From Gluconacetobacter azotocaptans (GTDB lineage: Bacteria > Pseudomonadota > Alphaproteobacteria > Acetobacterales > Acetobacteraceae): a stretch of DNA of 64,000 bases. The notes beneath the pieces were generated by a model. The model did not search any database. It worked only from the letters and a program-made list of their open reading frames with translations, and was not told where the DNA came from. The DNA lies in contig NZ_JABEQF010000003.1 in NCBI RefSeq assembly GCF_014174355.1, forward strand, positions 310,001 through 374,000, given 5' to 3'. Within the stretch, counting starts at the first letter, position 1. Every line of letters begins with the position of its first letter. The position numbers and the translations under genes are program-made. Below are positions 1 through 7,912 of this stretch, in pieces.

Positions 1-326
1 AGGGAAAATCCAAGGGAAGTGGTATGAGGGACGGTGATCATGTGTTCGGCAGGGCGACTGGGCCGGACCAGACCAGCCGGGGGCTGTCCAGCCGTTCTCC
101 ATGGGCGACGCGCGCATGACGTTACGTCCCCCGTTCCGCAGGCTGTGGCAGCGGATCGCGGCAGGTGGCATAACCGGCACAGATGGTATAAGTAGCGTGG
201 ACCGGCGTTCGGCAGGGCAATACCTGATGGACAGCCTGTGGACTGTATAAATATTCGTGCCCTTGGCCGGTGCCGGGGACATTGCTTGTGGCAGCCGTCA
301 GAAAACCACGAGTGGACCAGGTCGTG
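1..326. other. Left-edge non-coding stretch
   Basis: No convincing gene is seen before the MotE-like gene. Short open frames here lack a ribosome-binding site and do not resemble a known family. The stretch probably carries the promoter of the downstream gene, but no clear sigma-54 or sigma-28 motif was found by eye. Confidence 0.4.
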
Positions 327-1295
327 ATGCAAATACCCCGTCTGTCATTCGGAAAACTTGTACCCATTTCGTCAAGCCTGATGACGCTTCTGCTGGCGAT
401 GAACATGCATGCGCTTGCCAGCCACTTTAAAGACGATGGCGCGGACGCGACCGAGCCGACCATCATGCCTCAGGCCCAGGCAGCGGAAGGGCCGGCTGCC
501 GGGACGGGTTCGGACGATCCTCAGCCGTCCGGCCAGGATTCCCCGACCCAGGCCGGCGGCAGGGAGGCCATCAAAAGCACCAATGATGCCCAGGGGTGGA
601 TGTCCCTTCTGACGTCCGATGAGAACGGCACAGCCGTAAACGCGGTTTCCCCCTCCGCGCAGGCGAAGAAGGCGTCCGCGTCCGAAGGGGGGTGCCAGCC
701 GGGCGTGCCCTGCGCAAGAACAGCATCGGCGGCGACCGGCCCGGACGGGGATGTCGATCCCAAGGTCGGCAAGGCCGAGGCGGACCTGGTCAGGGATATT
801 CTGGCGCGCCGATCCGGCATCGACAGTGAACAGAAGACTCTGGACGATCAGAGGCATGTCCTCAATGCGGCCAATGCCGCGCTTGACCAGCGAATGCGCG
901 ACCTCGACGCGTCCATGGCGCAGCTTGCCCAAAAGCAGGCGGCACAACGCGAGATCATGCTGGCCGAGACCGACAGGCTGGTGAGGATATACGAGGACAT
1001 GCCCGCCAAGGAGGCTGCGGCGGTCTTCAACATCATGGATATCCATGTGCTGGTGTCTCTCGCCAACACGATGAGCCCTCGGAAGGTTTCAGCCATCATG
1101 GGGTACATGACGCCGGAACGTGTGAACCTGGTTTCACAATTCCTGGCTGGCGTGAGGAGTTTCCACACGACCCATGCATCGGACGACGGCAAGGCGGAGC
1201 AGGCGGCCGATATCGGGGCATCGCCCTGGTGGTCGCGGAACCCGCCCACGCAGCGGCTGGCCGAGCAGGGGCCGCTGAAACCTTCGCGGCAATAG
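327..1295 (+). CDS. MotE-like flagellar protein with MgtE-N-type domain
   Basis: The product (322 aa from the ATG at 327) has a hydrophobic N-terminal segment that could be a signal or membrane anchor. A low-complexity Ala/Pro/Gly-rich region of about 150 residues follows. Then comes a long charged coiled coil, and finally an MgtE-N-like domain containing the stretch AKEAAAVFNIMD and the pair MSPRK...MTPERVN. This order is typical of MotE or FliG-like MgtE-N proteins that alphaproteobacteria keep beside flagellar genes; rhizobial MotE is a periplasmic chaperone of the motor protein MotC. A GTG at 270 in the same frame is an alternative start. ATG 327 is preferred because a GGACCAGG-like stretch precedes it. 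The flagellar link is firm from context; the exact role is inferred. Confidence 0.7.
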   Translation: MQIPRLSFGKLVPISSSLMTLLLAMNMHALASHFKDDGADATEPTIMPQAQAAEGPAAGTGSDDPQPSGQDSPTQAGGREAIKSTNDAQGWMSLLTSDENGTAVNAVSPSAQAKKASASEGGCQPGVPCARTASAATGPDGDVDPKVGKAEADLVRDILARRSGIDSEQKTLDDQRHVLNAANAALDQRMRDLDASMAQLAQKQAAQREIMLAETDRLVRIYEDMPAKEAAAVFNIMDIHVLVSLANTMSPRKVSAIMGYMTPERVNLVSQFLAGVRSFHTTHASDDGKAEQAADIGASPWWSRNPPTQRLAEQGPLKPSRQ

Positions 1296-1457
1296 CCATG
1301 AACCTCGCCGGGTTTGTCACGGGGGAACGCGTCCCGGAGTGACGGCCAAAGGCGGGTCAGGATGGTCAGGATCGTGGGCCAGGTGTAGAAACGGTTTGTG
1401 GTGACACGCCAGAATTTCATAACCGATGGTAAAGAGTAACGGACGGCAGACGGTGCG

Positions 1458-1859
1458 ATGATGACTCACCCCGCAATGAAGGCTTACCGCAGCGTCGCGG
1501 ACACTTCCCTGACAGGAAGACAGGCCGACGCAGCATGTTTCAAAATGCTCGCCAATGAACTTGAGACCGCCGCGGCGAGTGCCGATCCGACTGTCCGGCT
1601 GAAGGCTCTGTCGAGGCATCAGCGGCTCTGGTCGATGATTATGAAGGTGAATGCCCTGGATGCAGGCCTCACCCCGCTCGATGAGCGCAAACTTTTTGTC
1701 ACTCTGGCAAATCAGGCCCAGAGATACGCGATCAAGGCCATGCTGGAGCCCGATTTGCCTCTCACCCCCTTGATTGAGATCGCGGAAAACGTTCGCTCCG
1801 GTCTGGAGGCAGTCGTGAGCGACAGTGAGCAGGAATTCAACACCGACATCCATCTCTAA
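1458..1859 (+). CDS. flaF: Flagellar biosynthesis regulator FlaF
   Basis: The protein (133 aa) matches the FlaF family in length and in its C-terminal half, with the pattern DERKLFVTLANQA followed by LPLTPLIEIAENVRSGL. In Caulobacter, FlaF is needed for flagellin secretion or translation and acts opposite FlbT. FlaF is alone here: the usual partner flbT was not found beside it or elsewhere in the window. It lies 160 bp after the MotE-like gene on the same strand and converges on flgE. Two adjacent ATG codons open the frame, and the second may be the true start. Confidence 0.87.
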   Translation: MMTHPAMKAYRSVADTSLTGRQADAACFKMLANELETAAASADPTVRLKALSRHQRLWSMIMKVNALDAGLTPLDERKLFVTLANQAQRYAIKAMLEPDLPLTPLIEIAENVRSGLEAVVSDSEQEFNTDIHL

Positions 1860-2015
1860 GGCAACGGCAGGCGGGGCCACCGAAGCGGAGAGGCGTCTGA
1901 GGCAGGTTACGCGGCCCTTCTTGGCCGCATTGCCCGCGAATGATCGTTCAGAGAAAAACGGCCGCGTCGCACGCGGGTCCCGAATCTTCGGGAAGGAAAC
2001 CCGCCGTCGAATACG

Positions 2016-2050
2016 AAAAGGTCGGCCCGCCCCTATCGGCAGGCCGACCG
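2016..2050 (-). terminator. Rho-independent terminator after flgE
   Basis: Read on the minus strand, a perfect 8-bp stem (GGTCGGCC with GGCCGACC, 14-nt loop) is followed by TTTT. It lies just past the flgE stop in the gap between convergent flaF and flgE. Confidence 0.65.
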
Positions 2051-2058
2051 GACCATCA

Positions 2059-3810
2059 TTATTGCTTCATCGCGATCGTGCTCTGAAGCAGCTGATCGGC
2101 TGTCGTGACGACCTTCGTATTGGCCGAATAAGCCTCCTGCGCGACGATCAGCGCGGACAGGTCGCTGGTCAGATCCGTGGTCGAGGACTCGACGTAGCCG
2201 ACCGACAGGCTTCCCGTCCCATTTTCACCAACGGTACCTGTCCGCGCGGCGCCGGACGACGCCGTGGCCGTATAGGCCTGGCCGTCGACGGCGTTCAGCC
2301 CATCGAGGTTGGCAAAATTGGTGAGCGCGACCTTGCCGATAAGCTGCGTGTCGCCATTGTCGAACACGGCCATGACCGAGCCGTCGTCCTGGATCTCGGC
2401 CCCCTGATATGTGCCGCTGGCGACGCTGTCGCTGGTCAGTGCCGTGGAATCCGTGCTCAGGGCGGTCGCGGACAGGGAGGCGCCGCTGAGATTCATGGCA
2501 TAAGTTGTGCCGTTAACGGTCGCGCTCAGAGCGCCCAATCCACCAGGAACCGCCGTCGGCGACGCCGGGTTCGAGATGTCTGTCACGGTTGTGGTGCCGT
2601 CAGCGTTGAAAACGACACTGTAAGGGACGGAACTGACCGGCGAGGTCCCTGAGGCGTCGTAAGGATCAACCGCCTGAACCGTCCACGTCGGAGGCGCGGC
2701 GGACGTCTGGGTCCACGCGGCCGATACGGGGGTTCCGCCAACATCCGTCGGCGTCGTCATGTACGTCTGCTGCGACCCTGTTTTGGTCCCCAGGGTGGTC
2801 GCCGCCATCGTCAGCGTGGGAGGAGTCGGTGTTGTGTCGAGCGTCAGGCCGGAGGCCTGGGGCGTGCTCGGGGTGCCCGTGGCGGCGGCCATCGTGGTGC
2901 CGCTGGTCCCCCCGATCGTGCCGAGGTCGAGCGTTATGTTCTGCGAAATCCCGTTGGCGCTCGTCGATGTGATGGTCGGCTCGACAGACGCCCCGCTCAG
3001 GGTCGAAGAATTGTAAGGGGCGCCGTCGCTGGTGCCGGTGACCGAGGCCAGGGCGCCATTGCTGTCGAAGGTCACCTGAAAATCGTTCGAGGCAATCTTT
3101 CCGGTGCCGTCCGCGTCATAGGCGCTGACATTCCAGACCAGAGGGTTTGTTGAACTCTGCGCCCAGGTCAGCGCAACCTTGGAGGCATTGCCGTTCGCGT
3201 CATACGTGGTGGCCGGCGCCGTCGTATAGCTCTGGTTGTAGGGACCCGTGGACGTGCTGCTCGGCAATGTTCCAACGGCGGCTGACAGCGTCAGGGTGGT
3301 CGTCTCCGTCGGGCGGAAGGCGACGTTGGCGATGTTGAGCTGCGTCAGGGACGTTCCAAGGGCGCCGGTCTTGGGGTCGACCTGGTACCCATCAAGGTAA
3401 TAGCCGCTGGTGTTGACCAGATAGCCGGCCTTGTTCTCGTAGAACTCGCCGTTCCGCGTGTAGTACTGCCGGTTCTCGAACTGCGTGGTACCGGACGTGG
3501 CCTGGCCGGTCTCCTTCGACACGTCGAACAGACCGCTGCCGGATATCGCCATGGCCAGATCATCGGTGCTGGCAGAGGCGGTGCCCTGCTGGCTCACATG
3601 CTGCACGGTGACGGCGCTGACCGAATCCGAAACGTCCTGAGACGTCGAGGAGCCGGCCATCGATCCGGCCACGAAGTCCTGGAACGCCGTCGAGTTGGCC
3701 TTGTAACCCACTGTCTGGCTGTTGGCGATGTTGTTACTGAGGTTCGTGAACGCGGTTGACTGCGCGTTGATGCCGCTGACAGCCGTGGAAAGGGCATTAA
3801 AAACTGACAT
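2059..3810 (-). CDS. flgE: Flagellar hook protein FlgE
   Basis: FlgE polymerises into the hook joining rod and filament. The N-terminus (SVFNALSTAVSGI, then NNIANSQTVGYK) is the rod/hook family signature, and the C-terminus ends with the conserved helix containing ALIVAQEAYSANTKV. At 583 aa it is longer than the usual 400 or so. The extra length is in the surface-exposed middle, where two similar blocks (about residues 170-300 and 325-455) each carry a W(A/T)Q-x-S/T...P-x-W-x-V pattern and a later VxFxxxG turn, suggesting an internal duplication. It is the last gene of the minus-strand series and is followed by a terminator. The start follows a GGGACGG-like ribosome site. Confidence 0.95.
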   Translation of the reverse strand: MSVFNALSTAVSGINAQSTAFTNLSNNIANSQTVGYKANSTAFQDFVAGSMAGSSTSQDVSDSVSAVTVQHVSQQGTASASTDDLAMAISGSGLFDVSKETGQATSGTTQFENRQYYTRNGEFYENKAGYLVNTSGYYLDGYQVDPKTGALGTSLTQLNIANVAFRPTETTTLTLSAAVGTLPSSTSTGPYNQSYTTAPATTYDANGNASKVALTWAQSSTNPLVWNVSAYDADGTGKIASNDFQVTFDSNGALASVTGTSDGAPYNSSTLSGASVEPTITSTSANGISQNITLDLGTIGGTSGTTMAAATGTPSTPQASGLTLDTTPTPPTLTMAATTLGTKTGSQQTYMTTPTDVGGTPVSAAWTQTSAAPPTWTVQAVDPYDASGTSPVSSVPYSVVFNADGTTTVTDISNPASPTAVPGGLGALSATVNGTTYAMNLSGASLSATALSTDSTALTSDSVASGTYQGAEIQDDGSVMAVFDNGDTQLIGKVALTNFANLDGLNAVDGQAYTATASSGAARTGTVGENGTGSLSVGYVESSTTDLTSDLSALIVAQEAYSANTKVVTTADQLLQSTIAMKQ

Positions 3811-4159
3811 AAGCCGTCCCTGCCTCGTGCGAGCTGCTGTCTGGCCCGTCCGCCATCCGGCAGAAAAGAACCATTGCTTTCATCGTGAGCACAACGCATC
3901 ACAATGCCGCTTGCTTCACCGTTCAGGGTAAAGCGAACATAAGCTGATGGGCCTTACGGGCATGGAATGGCGGCCGAAACATCCCCAGCGCGTCACCTGT
4001 GCCTTAACTTTGAGTGTTGAGTAGCATGCGCCCCATGAAATGCAAGGCCTTCCTTCACGGGACAGCGATGATTTGTTTCCTGTAACAGAGTAATACAACC
4101 GACGAAAACAAGGACATAATGCGCAGGCCAAGACCGTGGCAATGCGCTCAGGCGGGCCG
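3811..4159. other. Intergenic region upstream of flgE
   Basis: This 349-bp stretch separates the flhB stop from the flgE start on the minus strand. It should hold the flgE promoter, since flgE is set off from the fliQ-fliR-flhB group. No credible gene is seen, and no -24/-12 element with correct spacing could be placed by eye. Confidence 0.45.
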
Positions 4160-5245
4160 TTACGTCTGCTGCGGCGCGCGCGCGCCGGGTGTCTTGAGCT
4201 TCGTGACGTACGCGATAATCGCCGCGACCGGCTGGAAATATTCGGGCGGGATCTCGGAATCCATAGGAAGCGTATAAAGGGCGCGGGCCAGGGGCGGGTT
4301 CGACACCGTGGGCACCTTTGCGTCCTCGGCGGCATGCCGGATGCGTACCGCCAGTTCGTCGATCCCTTTGGCGACAACCTGTGGCGCGCCCCCCGAACCG
4401 GTCTCGTACAATAGGGCCACGGCGTAATGTGTCGGATTCGTCACGACGACCGTGGCCGTTTTGGCGGCCTGGATCATGCGTTGCCGCGCACGCTTGCGGC
4501 GGATCTGCTGCAGCCGTCCCTTCACCTTGGGATCGCCTTCCGACTGGCGAAACTCTTCCTTGATGTCCTGAAAGCTCATGCGCAGCTTGCGTATCCGGTC
4601 GTAGCGCGTCCACAGGTCATCGAGAACCGCTATGACGGCCTGCACGACAAGGATGACCAGCGTGGCATAGGCGAACCACGAGACGAGTTCCGAGGCGAGG
4701 CGGGTAACCGTCCATCGCTCGGCCTCCGGCGCCACGCCAAGCGTCCCCTTCGCCACGCCGTAGAGAAGAAATCCAAACACCGAGAACTTGGTGATGCTCT
4801 TGAGCAGTTCGATCACGTTGTTGAGGCTGAATATGCGTTTGAGACCCCGCAGGGGCGACAGGCGCGTGAGATCGGGGACAAGTGCCTGCGGACGGAACAG
4901 AAGGCTCGTCTGGAACAGGCTGCATGCAACGGTCACCACGACGCTGCCCAGCACCAGCGGCGCCGCGAACTGCGCCCCTTCCAGGCCCATCTGTATGGTC
5001 ACCCGGTAAATCGACGTCATATCCGGCGGGATACTGTCGAAATGGCCCATGATGCCGCCCATATGCGCGACAAACCTGCGTCCTGATGTGACGGCCGTCA
5101 CGGTGGTGAAGATGAGCAGGAATGCGCCAAGTGCCACCAGCATCTGCACTTCGCGGGACTGGGCGACGTTGCCCTCGTCACGCGCGGTCTGAAGCCTTTT
5201 GCCGGTGGGGGCCTGGCTCCGTTCGCCGGTCGATTCATCAGCCAT
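4160..5245 (-). CDS. flhB: Flagellar export switch protein FlhB
   Basis: FlhB is the export-gate protein that switches substrate specificity from rod/hook to filament. The protein (361 aa from ATG 5245) opens with a soluble segment containing GKRLQTARDEGNVAQS, the usual FlhB start. It has four membrane segments (about 33-53, 93-112, 153-170 and 189-208) and a cytoplasmic domain with the autocleavage motif NPTH at residues 270-273, so self-cleavage should work. The frame extends 20 codons further upstream into the fliR end, but MADESTGERSQ is the natural start. It follows fliR by 37 bp. The end is an Ala/Arg/Pro-rich tail over a GC-repeat stretch. Confidence 0.95.
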   Translation of the reverse strand: MADESTGERSQAPTGKRLQTARDEGNVAQSREVQMLVALGAFLLIFTTVTAVTSGRRFVAHMGGIMGHFDSIPPDMTSIYRVTIQMGLEGAQFAAPLVLGSVVVTVACSLFQTSLLFRPQALVPDLTRLSPLRGLKRIFSLNNVIELLKSITKFSVFGFLLYGVAKGTLGVAPEAERWTVTRLASELVSWFAYATLVILVVQAVIAVLDDLWTRYDRIRKLRMSFQDIKEEFRQSEGDPKVKGRLQQIRRKRARQRMIQAAKTATVVVTNPTHYAVALLYETGSGGAPQVVAKGIDELAVRIRHAAEDAKVPTVSNPPLARALYTLPMDSEIPPEYFQPVAAIIAYVTKLKTPGARAPQQT

Positions 5246-5282
5246 GCGCGCAGGTCCTCGGAATCCGTTTACAAACGGACGT

Positions 5283-6095
5283 TCAACGGTGCGATGTGCC
5301 GGCACCTATCCCGGGCAGGCCGACAAGAAGATCCCCCGCCCGTTCCTGCCACACGCCTGTCATCACCTGGATGAGCATGGCCAGAAGCAGCACCCCGCCC
5401 AGCAACTGGGCCGGCATGGCAATGGAATAGACCTGAATCGCCGGCATAAGCCGGTTCAGCACGCCCAGCATCGCGGGCCATAAGGTTCCGATCAGGACAA
5501 ACGGCGCGGCCAGCTGGATCGCCAGGGCGAAAGCCTGCGACGTGGCCTCCGTGACACTGCGCGCCATGTCGCCGACCATGGGCATGTGCCCGGGAGGGAA
5601 CAGGCTGTATGAGCCCGTGACGGCGGCCAGCGGCAACACATACAGGCCGGTCGACAGAAAAATGACCGGGATCAGCATTGACGCCATGCTGCTGATCGCC
5701 GTGCTTGATGCACCGAGTTCGGCGTCCGGTTGGAGCACGCTGGACAGGCCGGTGAAAACGGCGATGATCTGCATGGCGATATTCAGCGACACCGCGATAA
5801 GCCGCGCCAGCCACCCGATGAATGCGCCGCACAGCAGTTCGCCCGCGATGACCGCCACCGCCACGGAGGGCATACGCAAGGCGTCCCCCGATACCTCCAC
5901 GAGACGGTCCTGGACCACCGGCAGGATAACGAAGGTCGTGGACAGGGCGATCCCGGCCCGGACCACCATCGGGGAGGTGGTTTCGCCGAGACCGGGGGCC
6001 GTCATGACCAGGGCGCTGACACGGCACAGGACGACAAGAAACATGGCGGCGAGAGCGGCCACCGATCCGTCCAGGAAAGACGGATGACCCGTCAT
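5283..6095 (-). CDS. fliR: Flagellar export gate protein FliR
   Basis: FliR joins FliP and FliQ in the inner-membrane export pore. The protein (270 aa) is almost entirely hydrophobic, with about six predicted membrane helices and the family-typical stretch RVSALVMTAPGLGE near the N-terminus. The ATG at 6095 was chosen; a GTG at 6140 in the same frame would overlap the fliQ stop and cannot be excluded. It lies between fliQ and flhB in the common fliQ-fliR-flhB order, consistent with co-assembly of the gate. Confidence 0.93.
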   Translation of the reverse strand: MTGHPSFLDGSVAALAAMFLVVLCRVSALVMTAPGLGETTSPMVVRAGIALSTTFVILPVVQDRLVEVSGDALRMPSVAVAVIAGELLCGAFIGWLARLIAVSLNIAMQIIAVFTGLSSVLQPDAELGASSTAISSMASMLIPVIFLSTGLYVLPLAAVTGSYSLFPPGHMPMVGDMARSVTEATSQAFALAIQLAAPFVLIGTLWPAMLGVLNRLMPAIQVYSIAMPAQLLGGVLLLAMLIQVMTGVWQERAGDLLVGLPGIGAGTSHR

Positions 6096-6129
6096 GCGGG
6101 CGAGGCCGCCTTTGCCGCCCGCCCGTCTT

Positions 6130-6405
6130 TCACGAGCCACCGACCATGACCATCTGGTCGAAGATGAGGTGAGCGTATGTATTCAGCGTGGAATACATGA
6201 ACGATCCCGTCAGCAGCAGGGCGGCCATGGCTGCGGCGAACTTCGGCACGAAGGACAGCGTCGCCTCGCTCACCTGCGTCATGGCCTGAAACAACGAGAC
6301 CAGCATGCCGGCGCACAGCGACGCCAGCAGGGACGGGGCCCCCATCTTCACGGCCACCAGGAGTGTCTGGCGCAGCACCTCATGGATATCGACCGAATGA
6401 TGCAT
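6130..6405 (-). CDS. fliQ: Flagellar export gate protein FliQ
   Basis: The 91-aa protein has the two membrane helices and length of FliQ, with the conserved LVSLFQAMTQVSEATLSFVPK stretch shared with type III secretion homologues. It forms the export-gate channel with FliP and FliR. It is first in a fliQ-fliR-flhB group. A stem-loop repeat separates it from the upstream fliE, so transcription may pass through or be attenuated there. Confidence 0.95.
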   Translation of the reverse strand: MHHSVDIHEVLRQTLLVAVKMGAPSLLASLCAGMLVSLFQAMTQVSEATLSFVPKFAAAMAALLLTGSFMYSTLNTYAHLIFDQMVMVGGS

Positions 6406-6454
6406 ATACCAATCCGCGTTTCGAATAACTCTTCGGGGGCCGCCAAAGGTCCAT

Positions 6455-6512
6455 GATCGGGGTCCAGGGCCTCAGGCCCTGGTGGGTTCGGGCAAAGCCC
6501 GACCTGCCCCAT
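6455..6512. repeat. Stem-loop intergenic repeat, copy 1
   Basis: Two adjacent hairpins are visible: CCAGGGCCT with AGGCCCTGG, then TCGGGC-AAA-GCCCGA. The arrangement and sequence resemble the repeats at about 58.05 and 63.07 kb, so this is probably one dispersed family. It lies in the fliE-fliQ gap. Confidence 0.6.
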
Positions 6513-6537
6513 TTTCTGTGACCCAGGAGGCTGCCCG

Positions 6538-6879
6538 TCAGATCGACATTCTCATGACGTCTTGATAGGCCTGAACAATGCGGTCGCGGATCGTTGTCAC
6601 GGTTTGCAGGGTCAGCTTTGCCTCTTCGACCGACGTTGCGATGTCCGTCATGTTGCCCTGGCCCGACAGCCCGGCCGCGGTCTGCGCCTCGGCTGTCTTC
6701 CCCTGCGTGATGGCACCCTTGAGCGCATTCTGCAGTGCATCGCTGAACCCGGACACCACGTCGGACGATTGCGTGCCTCCATCGGCGTCCTGCGTGTTGG
6801 CGGACGCCTGCATGGCTTTCTGCGTCAACCCATAGGCGTTGACCGCATCGAGACCGCGTGTGGTGATATCGTTTATCAT
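6538..6879 (-). CDS. fliE: Flagellar MS-ring/rod junction protein FliE
   Basis: FliE joins the MS ring to the proximal rod and is the first exported rod substrate. The 113-aa length fits, and the C-terminus has the conserved helix VEEAKLTLQTVTTIRDRIVQAYQDVMRMSI-like pattern of the family (positions 6538-6630). In many alphaproteobacteria fliE follows flgB-flgC; here flgBC are about 29 kb away on the other strand. It sits between flgD and fliQ with gaps of over 100 bp on both sides, so it may have its own promoter. Confidence 0.93.
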   Translation of the reverse strand: MINDITTRGLDAVNAYGLTQKAMQASANTQDADGGTQSSDVVSGFSDALQNALKGAITQGKTAEAQTAAGLSGQGNMTDIATSVEEAKLTLQTVTTIRDRIVQAYQDVMRMSI

Positions 6880-7114
6880 CGTGTCCGCGCCCAGCCCCCG
6901 CGGGTCTCAGCCGAGACCGCAAGTGCACTCCTGCCAATTATCCAAAGGGTCCATAACCTAGCCATTCCGCGATCACAAGGCTGTCCGGCCCGGAAAAACG
7001 CCACGATGAGCATCGGCAACCCGCGGGCTGCCGTGGTAAATTCCGTACCCTGTCAGGGGTCTGTCGGAAGGGTTTCGCTCCAACAGACCCGGCGTGGTTC
7101 CACGGCGGCGATGA

Positions 7115-7873
7115 TCAGGAACCCGTGCTGCCCGAGTTGGTGCCGGTGCTGGTGGTGGCGCTGGACACATTCGTCACGTCGGACAACGGAATATGCGCGT
7201 CGCCCATCTCCACTTCCATGTCGGAGTCACCCTTCGCCACGCCGGTGATGGTGCCGCTGACCGTAAACGGTACATCGGAGGTGGTGCCGGAACTGCTGAC
7301 CGTCTCGACCGCCACGCTGTAGGCGCCGTTCGAAAGCTGGTTGCCGTTATTGTCCGTTCCGTCCCAGGTCCAGGTATTGGTGCCGTTGCTGGCCGAGGCA
7401 ACGACGTCCTTGACGATCACGCCGGCCGAGTTGGCCACGGCGATGGCAACCGTTTGCCCCGAGCTTCCTTCGAAGCTGAGCGAGGCCGAACCATTCTGAA
7501 GGGGCAATGTCGTCGTGTTGGCGGTTGCCGTCTGCCCGACCAGGCTGGCATCGGACGTCAACTGGCTGCCCTCGTTCAGCGAGATCAGCGAGGCGAGATT
7601 CTTGTTTGTCTGGACCTGCTGCTCCACCCCGGCAAACTGCGCAAGTTCCTGCGTAAAGGTGTCGGAACTCATGGGGCTGCTGGGATCCTGATGTTGCAGC
7701 TGCGTCGTCAGCAGGGTCAGGAAGGTGGTGTAGTTGTCGGCCAGCGACGTCAGCGCCGCCGTGGAACTGCTTGTTCCGCTCGCGCTGGTGGCGGACGAGT
7801 TCGCCGCACTCCTGGCAGAGGCCTCAGCCGCCCGGATCAGTGTGTTCTCATTGGTGATGGCTGACGTGGCCAT
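7115..7873 (-). CDS. flgD: Hook-capping protein FlgD
   Basis: FlgD caps the growing hook. The N-terminal part holds the conserved stretch TTFLTLLTTQLQHQDPSSPM followed by FTQELAQFAGVEQQ, and the C-terminal part has the FlgIg/Tudor-type beta domain with TNTWTWDGTDNNGNQLSNG. Length (252 aa) is normal. The start is supported by GAAAGAGGAA directly upstream. It follows fliK by about 40 bp, the usual hook-length and hook-cap pairing. Confidence 0.95.
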   Translation of the reverse strand: MATSAITNENTLIRAAEASARSAANSSATSASGTSSSTAALTSLADNYTTFLTLLTTQLQHQDPSSPMSSDTFTQELAQFAGVEQQVQTNKNLASLISLNEGSQLTSDASLVGQTATANTTTLPLQNGSASLSFEGSSGQTVAIAVANSAGVIVKDVVASASNGTNTWTWDGTDNNGNQLSNGAYSVAVETVSSSGTTSDVPFTVSGTITGVAKGDSDMEVEMGDAHIPLSDVTNVSSATTSTGTNSGSTGS

Positions 7874-7912
7874 TTCCTCTTTCCCTTCCTGTGACTGCGA
7901 CCTTCATCCAGG

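Noticed and set aside
1825-2652. Long plus-strand open frame over the flaF end and flgE
   Set aside because: It lies opposite the 3' end of flgE, is Arg/Gly-rich as expected for antisense of a GC-rich gene, and has no family likeness.
3811-4159. Sigma-54 -24/-12 promoters for flagellar genes
   Set aside because: Several GG and GC pairs were checked before flgE, flagellin, fliF and flgB, but none had the required 10-base spacing with flanking consensus.
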